In this document: piece by piece, positions 24,894 through 37,052 of the stretch
Layout: every line of letters starts with the position of its first letter
How positions within the stretch are numbered: the first letter of the stretch is position 1
Assembly: GCA_008694505.1 (NCBI GenBank)
Contig: VZDJ01004378.1
Location: 9,609,472-9,673,471 of the forward strand
Length of the DNA: 64,000 nt
Source of the DNA: Cyanoderma ruficeps
Taxonomy: Eukaryota > Chordata > Aves > Passeriformes > Timaliidae
Direction: 5' to 3'
Made by a program: the position numbers and the translations under genes
The notes under the pieces: model-generated
Seen by the model: the letters and a program-made list of their open reading frames with translations, nothing else
What the model was told of the DNA's origin: nothing
The model's database searches: none

Positions 24894-27800
24894 TTGAATT
24901 CTTTATTCTGAATTGATCTTCATATTACATATTCCCTTCTTCTCAGTTTGGAACTAGGCTTTGGTATAAATGAATAGCTCAGGAGTCCTAGTTCAGAAAA
25001 TACTTGAAGGACATCCTTATTACATAACTATTTTCAGGAGAAGAAACATTTGATATGTTTCATTTTTGCGTATAGCTCTCCTGATAAACAAGTCTATAAT
25101 TTTAGAGGTGGAAAATAGCTGCTGATAATTCCAGAACTGAAAAACAACTGCTGTTATTCTCTTTAATACATACTATAAAAATCAGAATAATCTTGCCGAG
25201 AAGTATTCCAAGGTAACCTCAGTCACTTGCCTTTATCAGTTTCAGATGACTACATAATTCAGTTTAGCGAATTTGTTGTTGCTTTTCTAGGCATCACATT
25301 GGAGTTTCATTGCCAACTCAGCTCTGATAAACATCCTTAACTTGTTTTTCTGTCCTTAATTCCTGTTTGGATTGATCGACCTTGTTTTAGCTGAGGAAGA
25401 GGATGATGGTGCAGAGCCTTTTAGAGCAGGCAAGCCAAAATCTTTATGAATTCATATCAAGTGTATATTTTCTATGGATAAAGCAGCAGGGATCCTTCTA
25501 ACAGTGGGTTTCATTGAAAAAACCAGATGTCAGAAAGCCAATGTCTCCTCTGTCTGGTGATCCCAATAGTCCTGTTCATTCCTCTGTGTTTTTAAACCAT
25601 AAAAATTGTGCTTCTATATTTAGATAGGGTGTGTCTCAACAAAAAAATCCTACTTCATCTGCCATCTTCCTTGATCCTCATTTATGTGCATGATTCTTAC
25701 AGAAAAAATTGCTTTGTTGCTGTCACATTTTTCATGAATGTGAAGAATAACTGAGTATTAGAGCTGAGTATAAAAATTATTGTGGTGTCATAAACTGAAA
25801 GAGTTAAAGAAACCATACTGCCCAGTAGGTCATTAAGGACATACACAGATTTTTTTTTTTGCATCTGTCTAGATGGATTTTGTACTGTGATACTTTTACA
25901 GATAAATAAATGAATGCCCCAGTCTTCATAAAGTGCCTAGTTAAGTTTTATTCATCTGCTTTCCACTGCAGCAATCTAGTTGTAGCCCATTCGTTTTCAT
26001 TTCTGGTGCTGCTGTGACACCAGGATGACTAAGGATTTGCTTTTCCTTTAGCTACTTTTCAGTATGTATAAATGTACTTAGACTAAAATCCTCTGCCACT
26101 AAACACAGAAGGAATTGTTTTCTGTATTGAAATAATAATAAAGAACAATGGTATAGAGTGAATACCAAATGCATGTTGGATGATTATTGATGAATTTTGT
26201 ATGAGAAATACAGCAGGTGCTAAGAAATCAAACCAAACTGATCTCCTAAAACACTTTTTCTGTGGAAATATGAAAAAAATACTGTAGAATATTTGCCTTT
26301 TAATATATCTTCAATGAAAAAATTGTATCAGCAAGGCTTTGCAATACACCTACATAAGCAAATTACTGACTAGTATTTTAAACTGAAGAAAAAGTAATCA
26401 TCTTCAGTATGGTAGTAGATTAAGGTTATTTGCCCATCTCTCTCCCCTATATTTTCCTTTTTAAACAGATTACAGATAGCTAGCAATAAACTACTAAAAA
26501 AAAAAAAAAGATGGAAAGAAGAAAATAAAATCGTTCTGCAGTTTAGATCTTTGTATTTTCATTATACCATTCCAAAGCCATTTTCCATAGTATATACCGG
26601 CCACATCAAACACATCTAAGTCTTTCTTTTACCAGAATCTTGTGCAAACTGTTGTGGATCCCACACTACTTCAAACTGATTACACCAGACAGGAGTAATA
26701 GTGTCCAGGGTGCAAAAGTTGGGTTGATGTTCCAATTAGGAAGGTTCATCATAGTTGCGCATCTGAAACAATTTTTTCTGTCAGAAAAAAACACCCCCAA
26801 AAGACAGGCTATTTAGAAGTAAATTAACTCAGTATAAACTAAACAAAAATCTGCTTACTAGCTTTCTTAAAAAATCTTGTATGCCTAGAAGTCACTAAAA
26901 TCTACATAATGTCAGTGTATGTCTGCTTTTAAAAAGATACTTCATATATAAATTGTTTAAAGACCAATATTTTGGTCCATAAAGACATCGTGTGTTGACT
27001 GAAAATGAATACAAAATGACCTACCAATACTGATGTTAAAATGCGGTTATATAACAAGATCCTCTTGCATCCTCAATTATTTGGTTCAGCTCTTATAGCT
27101 ATTTCCTTTTCCCTTGGCAGGCAAGAAAAAATCACAGGCTGGAGAAGAAACAAGTACAAGCTGAATAACACTCATCAAAGAAAAGTTTGACAAATGTTGG
27201 TTTTTCATTAATTTGAGAAACATTTATGAGGCATGCAGATTGAATGTTAGCATAATTAGAATTCATAAGTATTTTCTGAATGTTCTGAATGTGTTATACA
27301 GAGATGACAGATAGTTTACATTGGCTGTGCAGTTCAACTGATGCTGTTTCTGTTCTTTTACTGCCTGACAAATTTATTTGCAGGAGAATAGTGAGTGAAA
27401 AAATAGCAAATAATACACTAATGAAATATATGGATCTAAAAAATTTCTACTCAAAGCCTAATGAACAATTCTCAGTTACCCAGTATTCACAGGAACAATA
27501 ACTACTCTGTTGAATTAAAAAAAAAAAAAAGAAAAGAATAAAGAATTCAAACAGTATCCTCTCGGCACTGAATCACCTTGTCATTCAAGCGGAGTCTATG
27601 ACCTGGCAAAATGCAGAACTTAAGGTCCTATACATACAACCTAGATGTGTATTTGCATTATGAGTGCAGTTGTATGTATCCTAACCTGCTTTTGCATTAA
27701 CCATGCTAGCTTCTTTAATGTTTTGGTTCTTCAGAGGAGCACACTTAGGATAAATATTTTTCTAAAGAACATTCTGTATTGTACAAAACAAATTTATGCA

Positions 27801-29918
27801 AACATAAATTAGCTTGGAGGAGGTTTTTCTCAGAACTGAATAAAGGGATTGCAGAGAGAGTAACAGCATTTCTGGAATAAAATGTGTGTTCAGGCACTTC
27901 AGTACTAGGCATGGTATTTATCCTCAATTCTCTTCTGCAGTATGTCACCAATGGCTGAATATAAAGGCAAACATGAACCTTGAAAAGCTGATAGTGCTGC
28001 AAACGAATTAGAAATTCTCTCAAAGGAAAGATAATAGAAGCAAGTCTAACACATAAGTTTTCACAGTTAAGAGAGATACAGAAAGTACAAAATATCAAAG
28101 GTTCTGCCCAAGAGAATGATTTAATCAATGTCAGTCTAACACAGTATCTACATTGCCAACTGGCGTAAGTACAAGGAAATGCTGTCTGTGTAGCAATTTT
28201 CTTTTTCCTTGTTTCTTCTTATTCTGGAAACACCTGCTGTGCTGTTTGAATTTTAAACATCTAAATGACAGTTAAAAATAGGAGTAGACACATTGGGATT
28301 TTGTCCTTAAACTTTCTGTAGTGAAGACAAGATTAAGTGCCTATCAGACACTGTACCAATATCCTAATTGGCAAACCTGCTCCTGCAGCTTAATTTGCAC
28401 ATGAACATACAGAATGATACCATTTTCCATGAAGAATTTTCAGGCAAGACAGATATACTGAATATCTTGTAGGAAATTTTAGGATTCAGTGAAATGCGTG
28501 TGGCTACATGACCACTGCATTACATTTATCAGTTATGTTCCTCAAAGTTTCTTCCACAGAATTATCAACCTCTTTGCTTCAAGGATCAATTTTTATTAGA
28601 ACATTTTGCCACTGCTCTTTCATGTCTAGATATAAATATTATAATTGCAAAACACAGCCTTTGGTGTATTCATAATTGTTATTCTGTCTTCTCCAAGAAG
28701 GAGGGCAGGCTTGCTGTGCTTCTCTTCCAGTTTCAGAGGTCACTGTTTCTTCAGCCACTACTTTCCTCACTCTGTAATTGCTCTGTTCCTGGAGGACATT
28801 GGTGAACTACTATTCTGCTGACTAAGACTCTAATGATTGGTCTATTTCAGCAAATTAGGCTTAAGTCACACACAAAAGAAGACTGAGTAAATGGGAGCCA
28901 CTAGAGTCCCTTTCTGTCTCTTGCTCTGTGATCACATGGGTGTTCTCTGTCCTTGTGTTGTTACTCGGCATTTCTGTGATATAATTTTCCCTTATGTTCT
29001 GTCAAACCAAACTAGTTCAGAAGAAGTGCAGAGTAAAACCAGTGATGACACTAGGGTGGAGAGAATGACATGGTAGGATCCAGAGGAGGGGCACAAGCAA
29101 GGTTGGTTTAGGATGACTCTGACTGCCATGTCCCACAACTGCAACAGCTGATCCTGATTGAAATGGCTCACAAGAAAAGCTCCTTCAGTAGATCTGCAGT
29201 GACCACCTGGGCTGGGAGTAACGAACTGCTAAAGAAGCTGAAGCCTTAAAGGGGCAGCCATACATTTGAAAGAAAAAACCAGCAATAATAATTAAACTGT
29301 TTTATATGACTACATTTGTTGACAGACTTAGTCTTCAGTATTTATTTTCTCACCTCATTCTCTTTTTTTCTCTGCTTTGAATGAAATATGCCAAAAATTC
29401 TGATGTGCTCTAAATTCTAGAACAACTTGGGAAGTTCTGTCGTTTTGTAAATTGTCATGAATGCCACAAACTTTTATTGATCCATGCATGCTCTGAATTT
29501 GATGAAGTCGGTCTGAATGTATGATTTTGTAACTTGGATACACCCAGAGAACCAGAAGTGTGAGGTTCACTCTATGTCCCTAGAGAATAGTCTTTAAGCA
29601 GCTATGCAGTATATTGTAAAACTCTAAAACATAAGCCCTCTGCAGAAAATTCTCTTTCAGAGAAACAAAACCTTTTTTTTTGGTTAAGCTTTACATTGTA
29701 TCTTTAGTGTGGTTTTTCTTCTAAACAAATGGACTTGATAAGGGTTGAGAATATGCTCACAAATGTCACAAACACAACATGGAGAATTGATGACAAAAGC
29801 AATTGTCTGTGAAACAGAAAGTAGAATTGATGCTCTTGAAATGAGAAAATCCATCCAACCCTAATCTCTGCCAACAGTTAAATAGATATTTTTGACAAAC
29901 CTAACTCTGAAAGCTTAA

Positions 29919-30023
29919 AATTAAAAAAAAAACAAACAAAAAACCAGAAAAAGAAATTTAAAAAAAAAAAGGAAAAAAGAGAAAAAAACACCCAAAGGAA
30001 AAAAAAACCCACCAAAAAACCCT
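29919..30023. repeat. A-rich low-complexity tract
   Basis: About 100 bases of long A runs broken by C and G (AAACAAACAAAAAACC, GGAAAAAAGAG, CCCACCAAAAAACCC). It could be a decayed poly(A)-derived microsatellite. There is no recognisable element body on either side. Confidence 0.7.
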
Positions 30024-30308
30024 CACAACTTTGCTTTATGACCACTCTAGCTAGTTGTGTCTGCTACCCAAAATTTCCATTATCAATAATCTGGTAGTAA
30101 GGATTTGTCTTGAATATCAGGAACTATTGTAAAGAGCAGTAGAAAGTCCTGAACTTTCTCAAGAAGGCAGTGGCCAGATTAGTAAGAAGCTTTATTTTGT
30201 TTACAATGGAGTTTATCACTGGTGTAAGCAGATGCTCCTGTGCTAACTCCCACTCAGCAAGCAGCACTTCGGGCCTACATCTATAGTAATAAATGCTCCA
30301 TTTGAAGA

Positions 30309-30384
30309 GGATTATCTCCTCCTTTCCCTCTTCTACTTTGCCTGAACAAAGCGGGAGGTGGAGAGAAGGAGGGGGAGATAATCC
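30309..30384 (+). other. Imperfect inverted repeat / stem-loop
   Basis: Bases 30309-30325 pair continuously with 30368-30384 (17 pairs: 14 Watson-Crick and 3 G-U wobbles when read as plus-strand RNA). Inside, CTTTG at 30336-30340 pairs with CAAAG at 30347-30351 around a 6-nt loop, with imperfect pyrimidine/purine pairing between. The wobbles would be A-C mismatches on the minus strand, so a plus-strand transcript folds better. The size (76 nt) is in the range of a small-RNA precursor, but the middle bulge is large for a typical microRNA. It may simply be a polypurine/polypyrimidine inverted repeat. Confidence 0.5.
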
Positions 30385-31045
30385 GTTTAGCATGCAATGC
30401 CTCACACCTGCCAGGTAAGTAATAAGTGCTGTATTCCAGAGGGATTAGCACAGTAGTTCTTGTTTGGACTGGAATAAAATATTTTCAGACACTGTACTGA
30501 GCCCTTGGGACTGAAGTCCAGATAGGGTTCTGTTGTTTAATTATTTCTTACATATCTACTGCATTTGTATGTTTTCTGAGTAAGACAATACAAAGGTAAA
30601 ATGGAAATAGCAAAAGCTGAGCTTCTGCTGGATTTTTTGTGCATGTGATGTGAGAAATGTGAAATATGTTGATAGGAACCAGTAATAATGAAATAACATT
30701 TTATTATTTAAAATTATACATTCCACAAGAGGAAAGGAAGAGGTAAAGGAATCTTCATGAAGCTTGCATGCCATACAATAAATGGTCCCTGAATTCGAGT
30801 TATCTTAAAAAACGTTTATGCTGGTCATTGTGATAGTAGCTTCACATTACAACTCCGCAACTTGTAACATCCTCTGTCACCAACTTACTCATACAGTTGC
30901 GTTTGCTTTCTTTCTGATGTTCCCATTGTATTTTATTCCATAGACTAACATTTTTTTTATATTTTACATCGTATAAAAGCATATTTTTTTTTAATAAGAT
31001 ACTTGGTCATATAACAGATCTAGTTGAAGTTGTCGCTGCTCAGTA

Positions 31046-31102
31046 CAGAGGAGTTGGACTGGATGACTATTAAAAGGACCCTTTTAACTCAAGCTATTTG
31101 TA
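31046..31102 (+). mobile_element. Short CR1 3'-end relic
   Basis: The string GAGGAGTTGGACTGGATGAC followed by AAGGACCCTTTTAACTCAAG matches the layout of the last 50-60 bases of CR1 on the plus strand. Both the upstream body and the terminal octamer repeats are missing. It is short and diverged. Confidence 0.65.
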
Positions 31103-31733
31103 CTGGGCTAGTCTGTACAAAAATGAGGGGAAGGAGATCCTGAAAGTTCCAAACAGTGGGAGGAACATGGTCTTTTATGCTCTACGGTTTTTTCACATTG
31201 TTTCTTGCCTTGTTTCATGGAACTTGAAGAGGCCATTAGAGTTAGATTATGTTATTCATGCCTTTCTCCATATATGTTAGCACTGCTTAAACACAGACAT
31301 CAGACAGAGGACAGGCAGGAAACCACAGAGCATCTGAAGTGACAGAAGATGCCCGAGTTTATCTATATGAATTATACTCTACACTGGTTATATGTAATAG
31401 GTTTCAGATTGAATATCTATTTTAGTTCTGGTTTCTAATATGGAGAAATAAATAAGAAATCCCTTCTCCTGAAGTCATCTAAGATATCACAGCCAAAACA
31501 GTGTTCTATTGATTTTCTTCTACCCATGGTGAATAGTTTCTTCTTCCTTATTCAGAGGTGTGGTGAAGAAGTCAATACTTTCTTCAGGCTTGGTGGCAGT
31601 CTCTGATGTAGAACAGCTGAGAGATTCCCCTCACTGGTGAGTTCTCAGGTAGCTTTTTTATGACTCACATCAGCACAAAGCTATCTCAGAAGCACATAAA
31701 TTTGAAGTAACTAGGTTTCACTCTTGGAAATGC
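31103..31733. other. Non-coding sequence, no gene recognised
   Basis: Spacer between two CR1 pieces. Nothing coding or repetitive stands out. An ORF of 60 codons starting just after the CR1 relic has no recognisable domain. Confidence 0.6.
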
Positions 31734-31734
31734 A

Positions 31735-32112
31735 GAATCTTAGAATGATTTGGGTTGCAGGGGACCATAAAAAGTCTTTTTGTTTCAACCACCTGCAATG
31801 AGCAGAGATCTCTTTAATTGCAGCAGGTTGCTCAAAGCCCTATTCAATCTGACCTTGAATGTTTCCGAGGATGGGCCATCTGCAACCTCTTGACAAATTC
31901 TGCTGGGGTTTCATCACACTCATTGTAAAAAAAAATTCGCTTAAAACTCATACCTCTTGTCTTATCACTGCAATTCCTATTAAAAACTCTATCCCCATCT
32001 TTCTTATAAGCCATCTTTAAGTACTGAAATCCTTCAATAAGATCTCCCTGGATACTTCATGCTAGGTTTCTCAGAACAACCCAACTCTCAACAGTCACTC
32101 TTTGGAGATAAC
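31735..32112 (-). mobile_element. CR1 LINE 3'-region fragment
   Basis: Read on the plus strand, the element shows CR1 landmarks in reverse-complement order: a decayed tail (AATCTTAGAATGATTTGGGTT), GCAGGTTGCTCAAAGCCC, TTCAATCTGACCTTGAATG, GGGCCATCTGCAACCTC, ACCTCTTGTCTTATCACTG and AACAACCCAACTCTCAACAG. This is the CR1 3' untranslated region plus the end of the reverse-transcriptase ORF, 5'-truncated and carrying many substitutions and frameshifts. It has no coding potential. Confidence 0.9.
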
Positions 32113-33451
32113 TAAACAGTTGTTTCCATCCAGACATGATAAAATGTCATGACTAATTAAGCATAAATTGAGTTTATTATTACTGATGGATGATAGAATA
32201 AAAGTCCAGTCAAGGTGTCATATAAAGAGCTGGAAGGCATTTTACAATCCAGTTCTTCCAAGTCAAAAGGTCTGACAGAAGTTCACCGTAAGTACAAGGA
32301 TCAACTAATTGTTTTTTTTTTAAATGAAACTAAACATTTCCCAGTGGCATAATCATCAGACCCGCATACTTAGAAAAACAAGAACATGTGGGTGGAATTT
32401 AAAGTGTAATAAGTGCCTAATGCCTAGTGCACAAGCCACTGTTTCAAACAGTGATAAATACTAATTAAAAAAACACAAGAATACCAAAATAAATGCCTCA
32501 CCCTTTCAAAAACACACTTTTAGTCACTTGCTAATTTTCCTGTTAGTGTTTACTATGAATTTGTCCAATCTAGGTTTAAACAAATTAAGTAAAGTGTCTC
32601 CCACTTTTTTCTCAGGGAGTCAAAAATCCATATAAGTGAAAATTTTCAAAAAACTTGTCCATAGCTCTAGATTAGTAATTCCATATATAGGAAGAATACT
32701 GTATTTGGAAATGCTACCCTTAGTGTATATTTCTGAAGTAGCTGTTATTACATAGCTTATATTTACAGAGACAAGTTATTGTCTTTTATGGTAGAAGGTG
32801 ATGGAGATTTCTGCGGTTCATATCGAACACTTCTTGGTGTGTTTATTAAGTGATCTCCTGCCCCAGTGCAAAGCTTGACTTATTTGTTGAATGAAAGCTT
32901 GCAAAGCTTGCTTGCAAAGAGCACAAGAATACAAATCCTTAATACGCCGCTTACAGTAAATTTTATCCCATTAAGTTCTAGTTTTATCCTCACCACCATC
33001 AAAAAAACATCCTTTCACATGATTATCTTTCGTTCTCTTTATTTAGTCAAAGTTTATAGCGACACAATGTTGAATTATATCTCTTCGCATCTCCTTTGCA
33101 TGCTGTTAATTCTTGAGGAAAAAAACCCAACAAATAATAATAATAAAAAAAACAACACTGAGAAACTTTTTATGTATTGTTTCATAACAAAGTTGATTTT
33201 ATTACTTTTATGTATTAATTGCAATAAATATAATGCACCTGTGTAGAGAAATATTGAGTCATACACAAAAAGGACGTGATCTTCCAAACTAGTAGTCCAG
33301 CATAACTAGTAACATAACTAAGAATATTTTTTGCAAAAACCATTGAGGTCTCAAAGCAGTTTTGGACCCAGTTTAACGTCTGAGCATAAGATAGATAAAA
33401 ATATTTGAATAGAATTTAACCCTTTTTTTGAGGCTGTTAATACAGACCAGA
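32113..33451. other. AT-rich non-coding sequence, no gene recognised
   Basis: No gene recognised. A 126-codon AT-rich frame at 32.87-33.25 kb contains a run of asparagine/lysine codons from an (AAT)n/A tract at 33.13 kb and has no recognisable domain. Confidence 0.6.
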
Positions 33452-33751
33452 GAAATTGTCTTGTGTTGCAATATGTAACCAAAATGTGTATTCTATTTGC
33501 CATACGTTGAAACTGGTTGAGGAGATGTTTTCTTTATCTCTTGTATAACCCATTCCTTGTAACTCTGGGGAGGGGTGCCTTCTGCTAATGGGCCAGCTGT
33601 TAAAACCAGGTGGAGCAGTGTTCTTTATCCTCCCTCCTGGGGGTTATCTTCTGTTAGTGTGCCATTAAGGCTCACCACATGACTGATAAAATTACATTGT
33701 CCCATTATGAGATGCTCCACCCAGTGGGAGGAGCCAAGAATTCCTACCTGG

Positions 33752-33757
33752 ATAAAA
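33752..33757 (+). promoter_or_regulatory. LTR TATA-like box
   Basis: ATAAAA within GGATAAAAACTG, about 280 bases before the AGTAAA poly(A) signal of the same LTR. This placing fits the U3/R boundary of a retroviral LTR. Confidence 0.5.
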
Positions 33758-34031
33758 ACTGCAATTCAAAACTGCAGGACAGCCTGTTTTCCACTGGATT
33801 TCCCAGAGGAAGACTGCACCCCTTATCACCACCACTGGACCCCTCTACAGGGTCATCTCTGCTCCAACAGAACCACATCTGTCACTCCAGGAGAATTTAT
33901 TTGGGCTGCTTCCAACACCCTGAGCAACAGGGTGTCAGGTCATATTCTGACACTGTCAGTGTTTCTAGGATTTTTTTTTTGTTTGTTTGCTTGGTTTTTT
34001 GTACCACTAGATTTGTATTTTTAATATTCCT

Positions 34032-34037
34032 AGTAAA
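34032..34037 (+). promoter_or_regulatory. LTR variant poly(A) signal AGTAAA
   Basis: AGTAAA within TAGTAAAGAACTG in the 3' part of the 33.5-kb solo LTR. AGTAAA is a known functional variant of AATAAA. Confidence 0.5.
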
Positions 34038-34350
34038 GAACTGTTATTCCAATATCTTTGCCTGAAAGCTCCCTTAATTACAAAATTGTAATAATTTGGA
34101 GGCATGGGGTTTGCTTTCTCCATTCCAAGGGAAACTCCAGGTTTCCCTGGCAGATACCTGTCTTTCCAAACCAAGGCAGAAATTCAGACCCAACTAGGAA
34201 AAATACACTGGGATTTGGAATATAATATCTCTGGGTAGGAGGGGAAAACCTGCCAAGGAAAGAATGTTTACCTAAAAGAGGAGAATATATTGCATTAAAA
34301 GGAAATCAGCCTAGTTACTAGAAGAATTGTAAACTCTTCTGGAATAACCG

Positions 34351-34361
34351 CCCCCCCCCCC
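34351..34361. repeat. C homopolymer
   Basis: Run of 11 C. Length may be unreliable in the assembly because homopolymers are error-prone. Confidence 0.85.
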
Positions 34362-34393
34362 GGAACTGGAGCAAGAGAAAAAAACAAGTAAAG

Positions 34394-35213
34394 GATCATA
34401 GAATAGTTTGAGTTGAAAGAAGCTTTAAAGATCATCTAGTTACAACCTTCCATACTGTGGGCGGGGACACCTTCCAGTAGACCAGGTTGCTCCAAACCCA
34501 TCCAACCTGGCCTTGAACACTTCTAGGGACAGGGCATCCACAAGTTCTCTTGGACAACCTGTGCCAGTGTGTCACCACCCTCACAGCAAAGAGGTTCTTC
34601 ATTATGTCTAATATAAACCCAGTCTCTTTCAGTTTGAAGCCATTCCCCCTTGTCCTATCACCTCTTGTAAACAGTCTCCATCTTTCTTGTAAGTTCCCTT
34701 CAGGTACTCAAAGGCCACAATTCGGCCACTCTGAAGCTTTCTTTTTTCCTAGCTGAACATTTGTAATTCTCTCAGCCTTTCCTTGTAGGCTCCAGATGGG
34801 GTCTCACCAGTGTGGAGCAATGGGGAAGAATCCTTTCCCTTGCCCTACTAACAACTGCTTTCGATGCAGCCCAGGATACAATTGGTTTTCAGGGATGGGA
34901 GGGCACTTTGCCTGCTCATGTCCAGCCTGTCATGCACTCCCGGTCCTTCTCAGCAGGGCTGCTCTGAATCTGTTCCTCCCCCAGCCTGTGTGGATGCAGG
35001 GGCTGCTCTGACCCAAGTGCAGCTCCTTGCACTGGGTCGTATTAAATAGGAGATTCCCACTGGCCAACTCCTGAAGCTTGTCCAGGTCCCTCTGGGTGCC
35101 ATCCCATCCACTGGTTTTGGCAACTGCACCATTTGCTGAGGGTGCACTTGATTCCTTCTTCTGTATCATTAATGAAGATAGTAAGTAGCACTGTCCCTTG
35201 AGAGACACCACAA
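34394..35213 (-). mobile_element. CR1 LINE, 3' 820 bp
   Basis: A minus-strand CR1 with its 3' terminus at the left (ATCATAGAATAGTTTGAGTT). Next come the 3' untranslated landmarks (GGGGACACCTTCCAGTAGACC, CCATCCAACCTGGCCTTGAA, CCACCCTCACAGCAAAGAGG). The coding part of the reverse-transcriptase C-terminal region follows (CTCACCAGTGTGGAGCAATG, GATGCAGCCCAGGATACAAT), extending to a TCATTAATGAAGATAG segment near 35.17 kb. The element is 5'-truncated. Its reading frame is broken by stops and frameshifts and the region of the catalytic Asp-Asp box (about 35.11-35.14 kb) is eroded. It is non-functional. Confidence 0.93.
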
Positions 35214-35215
35214 GA

Positions 35216-35470
35216 TTCAAGATTTTGGTGTTGAGAATACAGGGGGAGGAAGTTAGCTCAAGTTGTAGGGAAAATGGTCTCAGAGGATGAGGGAACAAGA
35301 TGTTCAGGTGGGATGGGCAGAGAAGCAAGGCAGAGCTGCTGGAAGTAGCATGGTGGGGTGAGGAGCAGGCACAGGAGGAATGCTGGATGGTACCTGGTGG
35401 GCAGGAGAGAAATATAACACTGATCTCAAGAGTATGGCTCTGTAGATGAATGTGAGAGGTAAGTATTAGG
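35216..35470. other. G/purine-rich unexplained block
   Basis: The plus strand is unusually G-rich and purine-biased here (AGGGGGAGGAAG, GGGATGGGCAGAG, TGGTGGGGTGAGGAGCAGG), unlike the AT-rich surroundings, and it directly adjoins the truncated end of the CR1. It could be a rearranged or more distant part of the same LINE, another repeat, or unique sequence. It produces a long minus-strand frame (198 codons, 34930-35526) that mostly overlaps the CR1 and is not a gene. Confidence 0.4.
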
Positions 35471-37052
35471 CCAAACAGAATGCATAGTGGAAGAAAAGGT
35501 GATATGTTTTGGAAAGCCATCAGCAAAGAGCATAAATCGTCATGGATGGGAATGGAAGGTGATAGTACAATTAGCAGGGCAGTAAGCGAAGAGGAGCTTT
35601 GGTGCCAGTGTTCAGCATTTGCCTGTGTTCAGTTTTTACCTTTTACCCAACAAAATGATTTTGTTGTCCTTCATACTCAAAAGGCGATTTGTTTTCAGAC
35701 TCTTCTACCTCTTGGACATCTTGAAGAATTGAGCCTTATAGACTAGAAGTCCTATGATTTTCTGTGACTAGGAAAGGTGATTGATCTGATCTACTATACT
35801 AGAAGATTAGAGCTAGTACCACTTAAATATGTGTGATTTGTATAGGAACTATTTTCTACTTTATTTTCAAGTGAGCACATCCTTGTCATGTGGTCTTGCT
35901 ATTAAATACTGATATAAATATGCAGCACTGTTTCTTGGAATATTTATGTGATGACACAGAACCGTTGTAATCACGCTCTTCACCTCCTCAAATAATTTAC
36001 TATCTTAGCAGGAGGGGGTGGCACTTAAAGTAACATTAAAACAGAAAAAAAAAAATCTAAATTTCCACTTCACATGTAAGGCAAACTAATCATTCAAAGC
36101 ATAAAATTTGGAATAGACGTTAAAATGTTAAAGGCATAGAGAGTATTATAAACGCATAGATTGGTTGTGTTTGCATTAAAATTCAAATTACTTTCTCTGG
36201 TTCTTGAAATACAGTAATATTAAAAACAAGTTTAGACTGAATGGAAGCAATCTAAGTCAACATTTCAATATTTCTTATATTGTAGCAATGTTTTCAAGTT
36301 CATTCATTTTCATGTTTATGACAGTGAATACAGAGGAAATGAATGTTGGGCCAAAGCTTCGTCTTTCTGAAAACTTCCAATGTCTTTGATGTGTTTAAGT
36401 AATTTAATAGCTACAAAGTTCTTAAGACACAGGCATTAAATCTAACTGTTTTGCAAATTCATGCAAAACTAAGTTGTATATTTTTCTTTAAATCAAGGAT
36501 TTTGAAGAGAATTTAAGCTCAGTGTTATCCATTCTATCTTATGGATTTTTTATCAAATTTTGGCAAGGACAAAAATCATAGTTTTATATTCTGTATGTAA
36601 ACAAGGGAATCTTGCTGCTATGCAACTAAATCCTCATTTTAATGTTTGTTGATGAAATTATACACTGTAATTAAAAGCAAAAGCTTTACAGGTGCAAAAC
36701 AAACTTAGGAAATTGTATTTTGTCTTACTCAATGTAAGTCTATGTTATTTGGGATATTTTGTAGGGGTCAGTAATTTTGTTCATATGTCAGTGCATTCAG
36801 TGTCACTTTTGTTGACCCTGTGAAATTCCATTTGTGTGAAATAACAGTGCTGACTACATGCAAAATACTTGGACTCTTCTTCAGCTCTGCACAGGATTGC
36901 CCACATCACCCTTGGAGTTCAACTAGATACAGTATTCTTCCATAAAACCAAGACCTCTATGAAATTATATCACAAGATGTCAGAACAAAAGAAGCAGAAT
37001 CCTTCAGCTAATTACAAATATTTCGTTCCTTTTCAATTCAACTGGAATGAAA

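Larger units (their letters stand above)
24894..31044. other. AT-rich non-coding sequence, no gene recognised
   Basis: No coding exon or RNA gene is supported. The longest frame (127 codons, minus strand, about 27.75-28.13 kb) has no recognisable domain. The stretch holds an A-rich low-complexity tract at 29.92-30.02 kb and a hairpin at 30.31-30.38 kb, listed separately. A weak CR1-like string (CAGAGGAGGGGCACAAGCAAGG) near 29.08 kb is too short to call. Confidence 0.65.
33457..34178 (+). mobile_element. Solo LTR of an endogenous retrovirus (722 bp, ERVL-like)
   Basis: The element begins TGTCTTG and ends CAAGGCA, imperfect inverted termini of the TG...CA type. It is flanked by a perfect 5-bp target duplication, GAAAT at 33452-33456 and 34179-34183. 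Read on the plus strand there is a TATA-like ATAAAA at 33752-33757 and a variant poly(A) signal AGTAAA at 34032-34037, in the right order for U3-R-U5. No internal retroviral region or second LTR adjoins, so it is a solo LTR. A 5-bp duplication fits ERVL-type elements, and the overall look recalls songbird ERVL LTRs; that family name is recognition rather than a database result. Two frames of 105-128 codons inside it are incidental. Confidence 0.88.

Noticed and set aside
29080..29260. Possible CR1 fragment starting CAGAGGAGGGGCACAAGC
   Set aside because: Only about 20 bases resemble CR1 and the sequence after them does not follow CR1 order.
33457..34178. Relation between the 33.5-kb LTR and the 24-kb block through a shared TGTTGCARTATG string
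   Set aside because: The 12-base similarity does not extend, and the rest of the two sequences looks unrelated.
34930..35526. 198-codon minus-strand open frame
   Set aside because: Most of it lies across the 3' part of a CR1 element in a non-RT frame and then through a G-rich block. It has no domain, and its composition follows the purine bias of the DNA.
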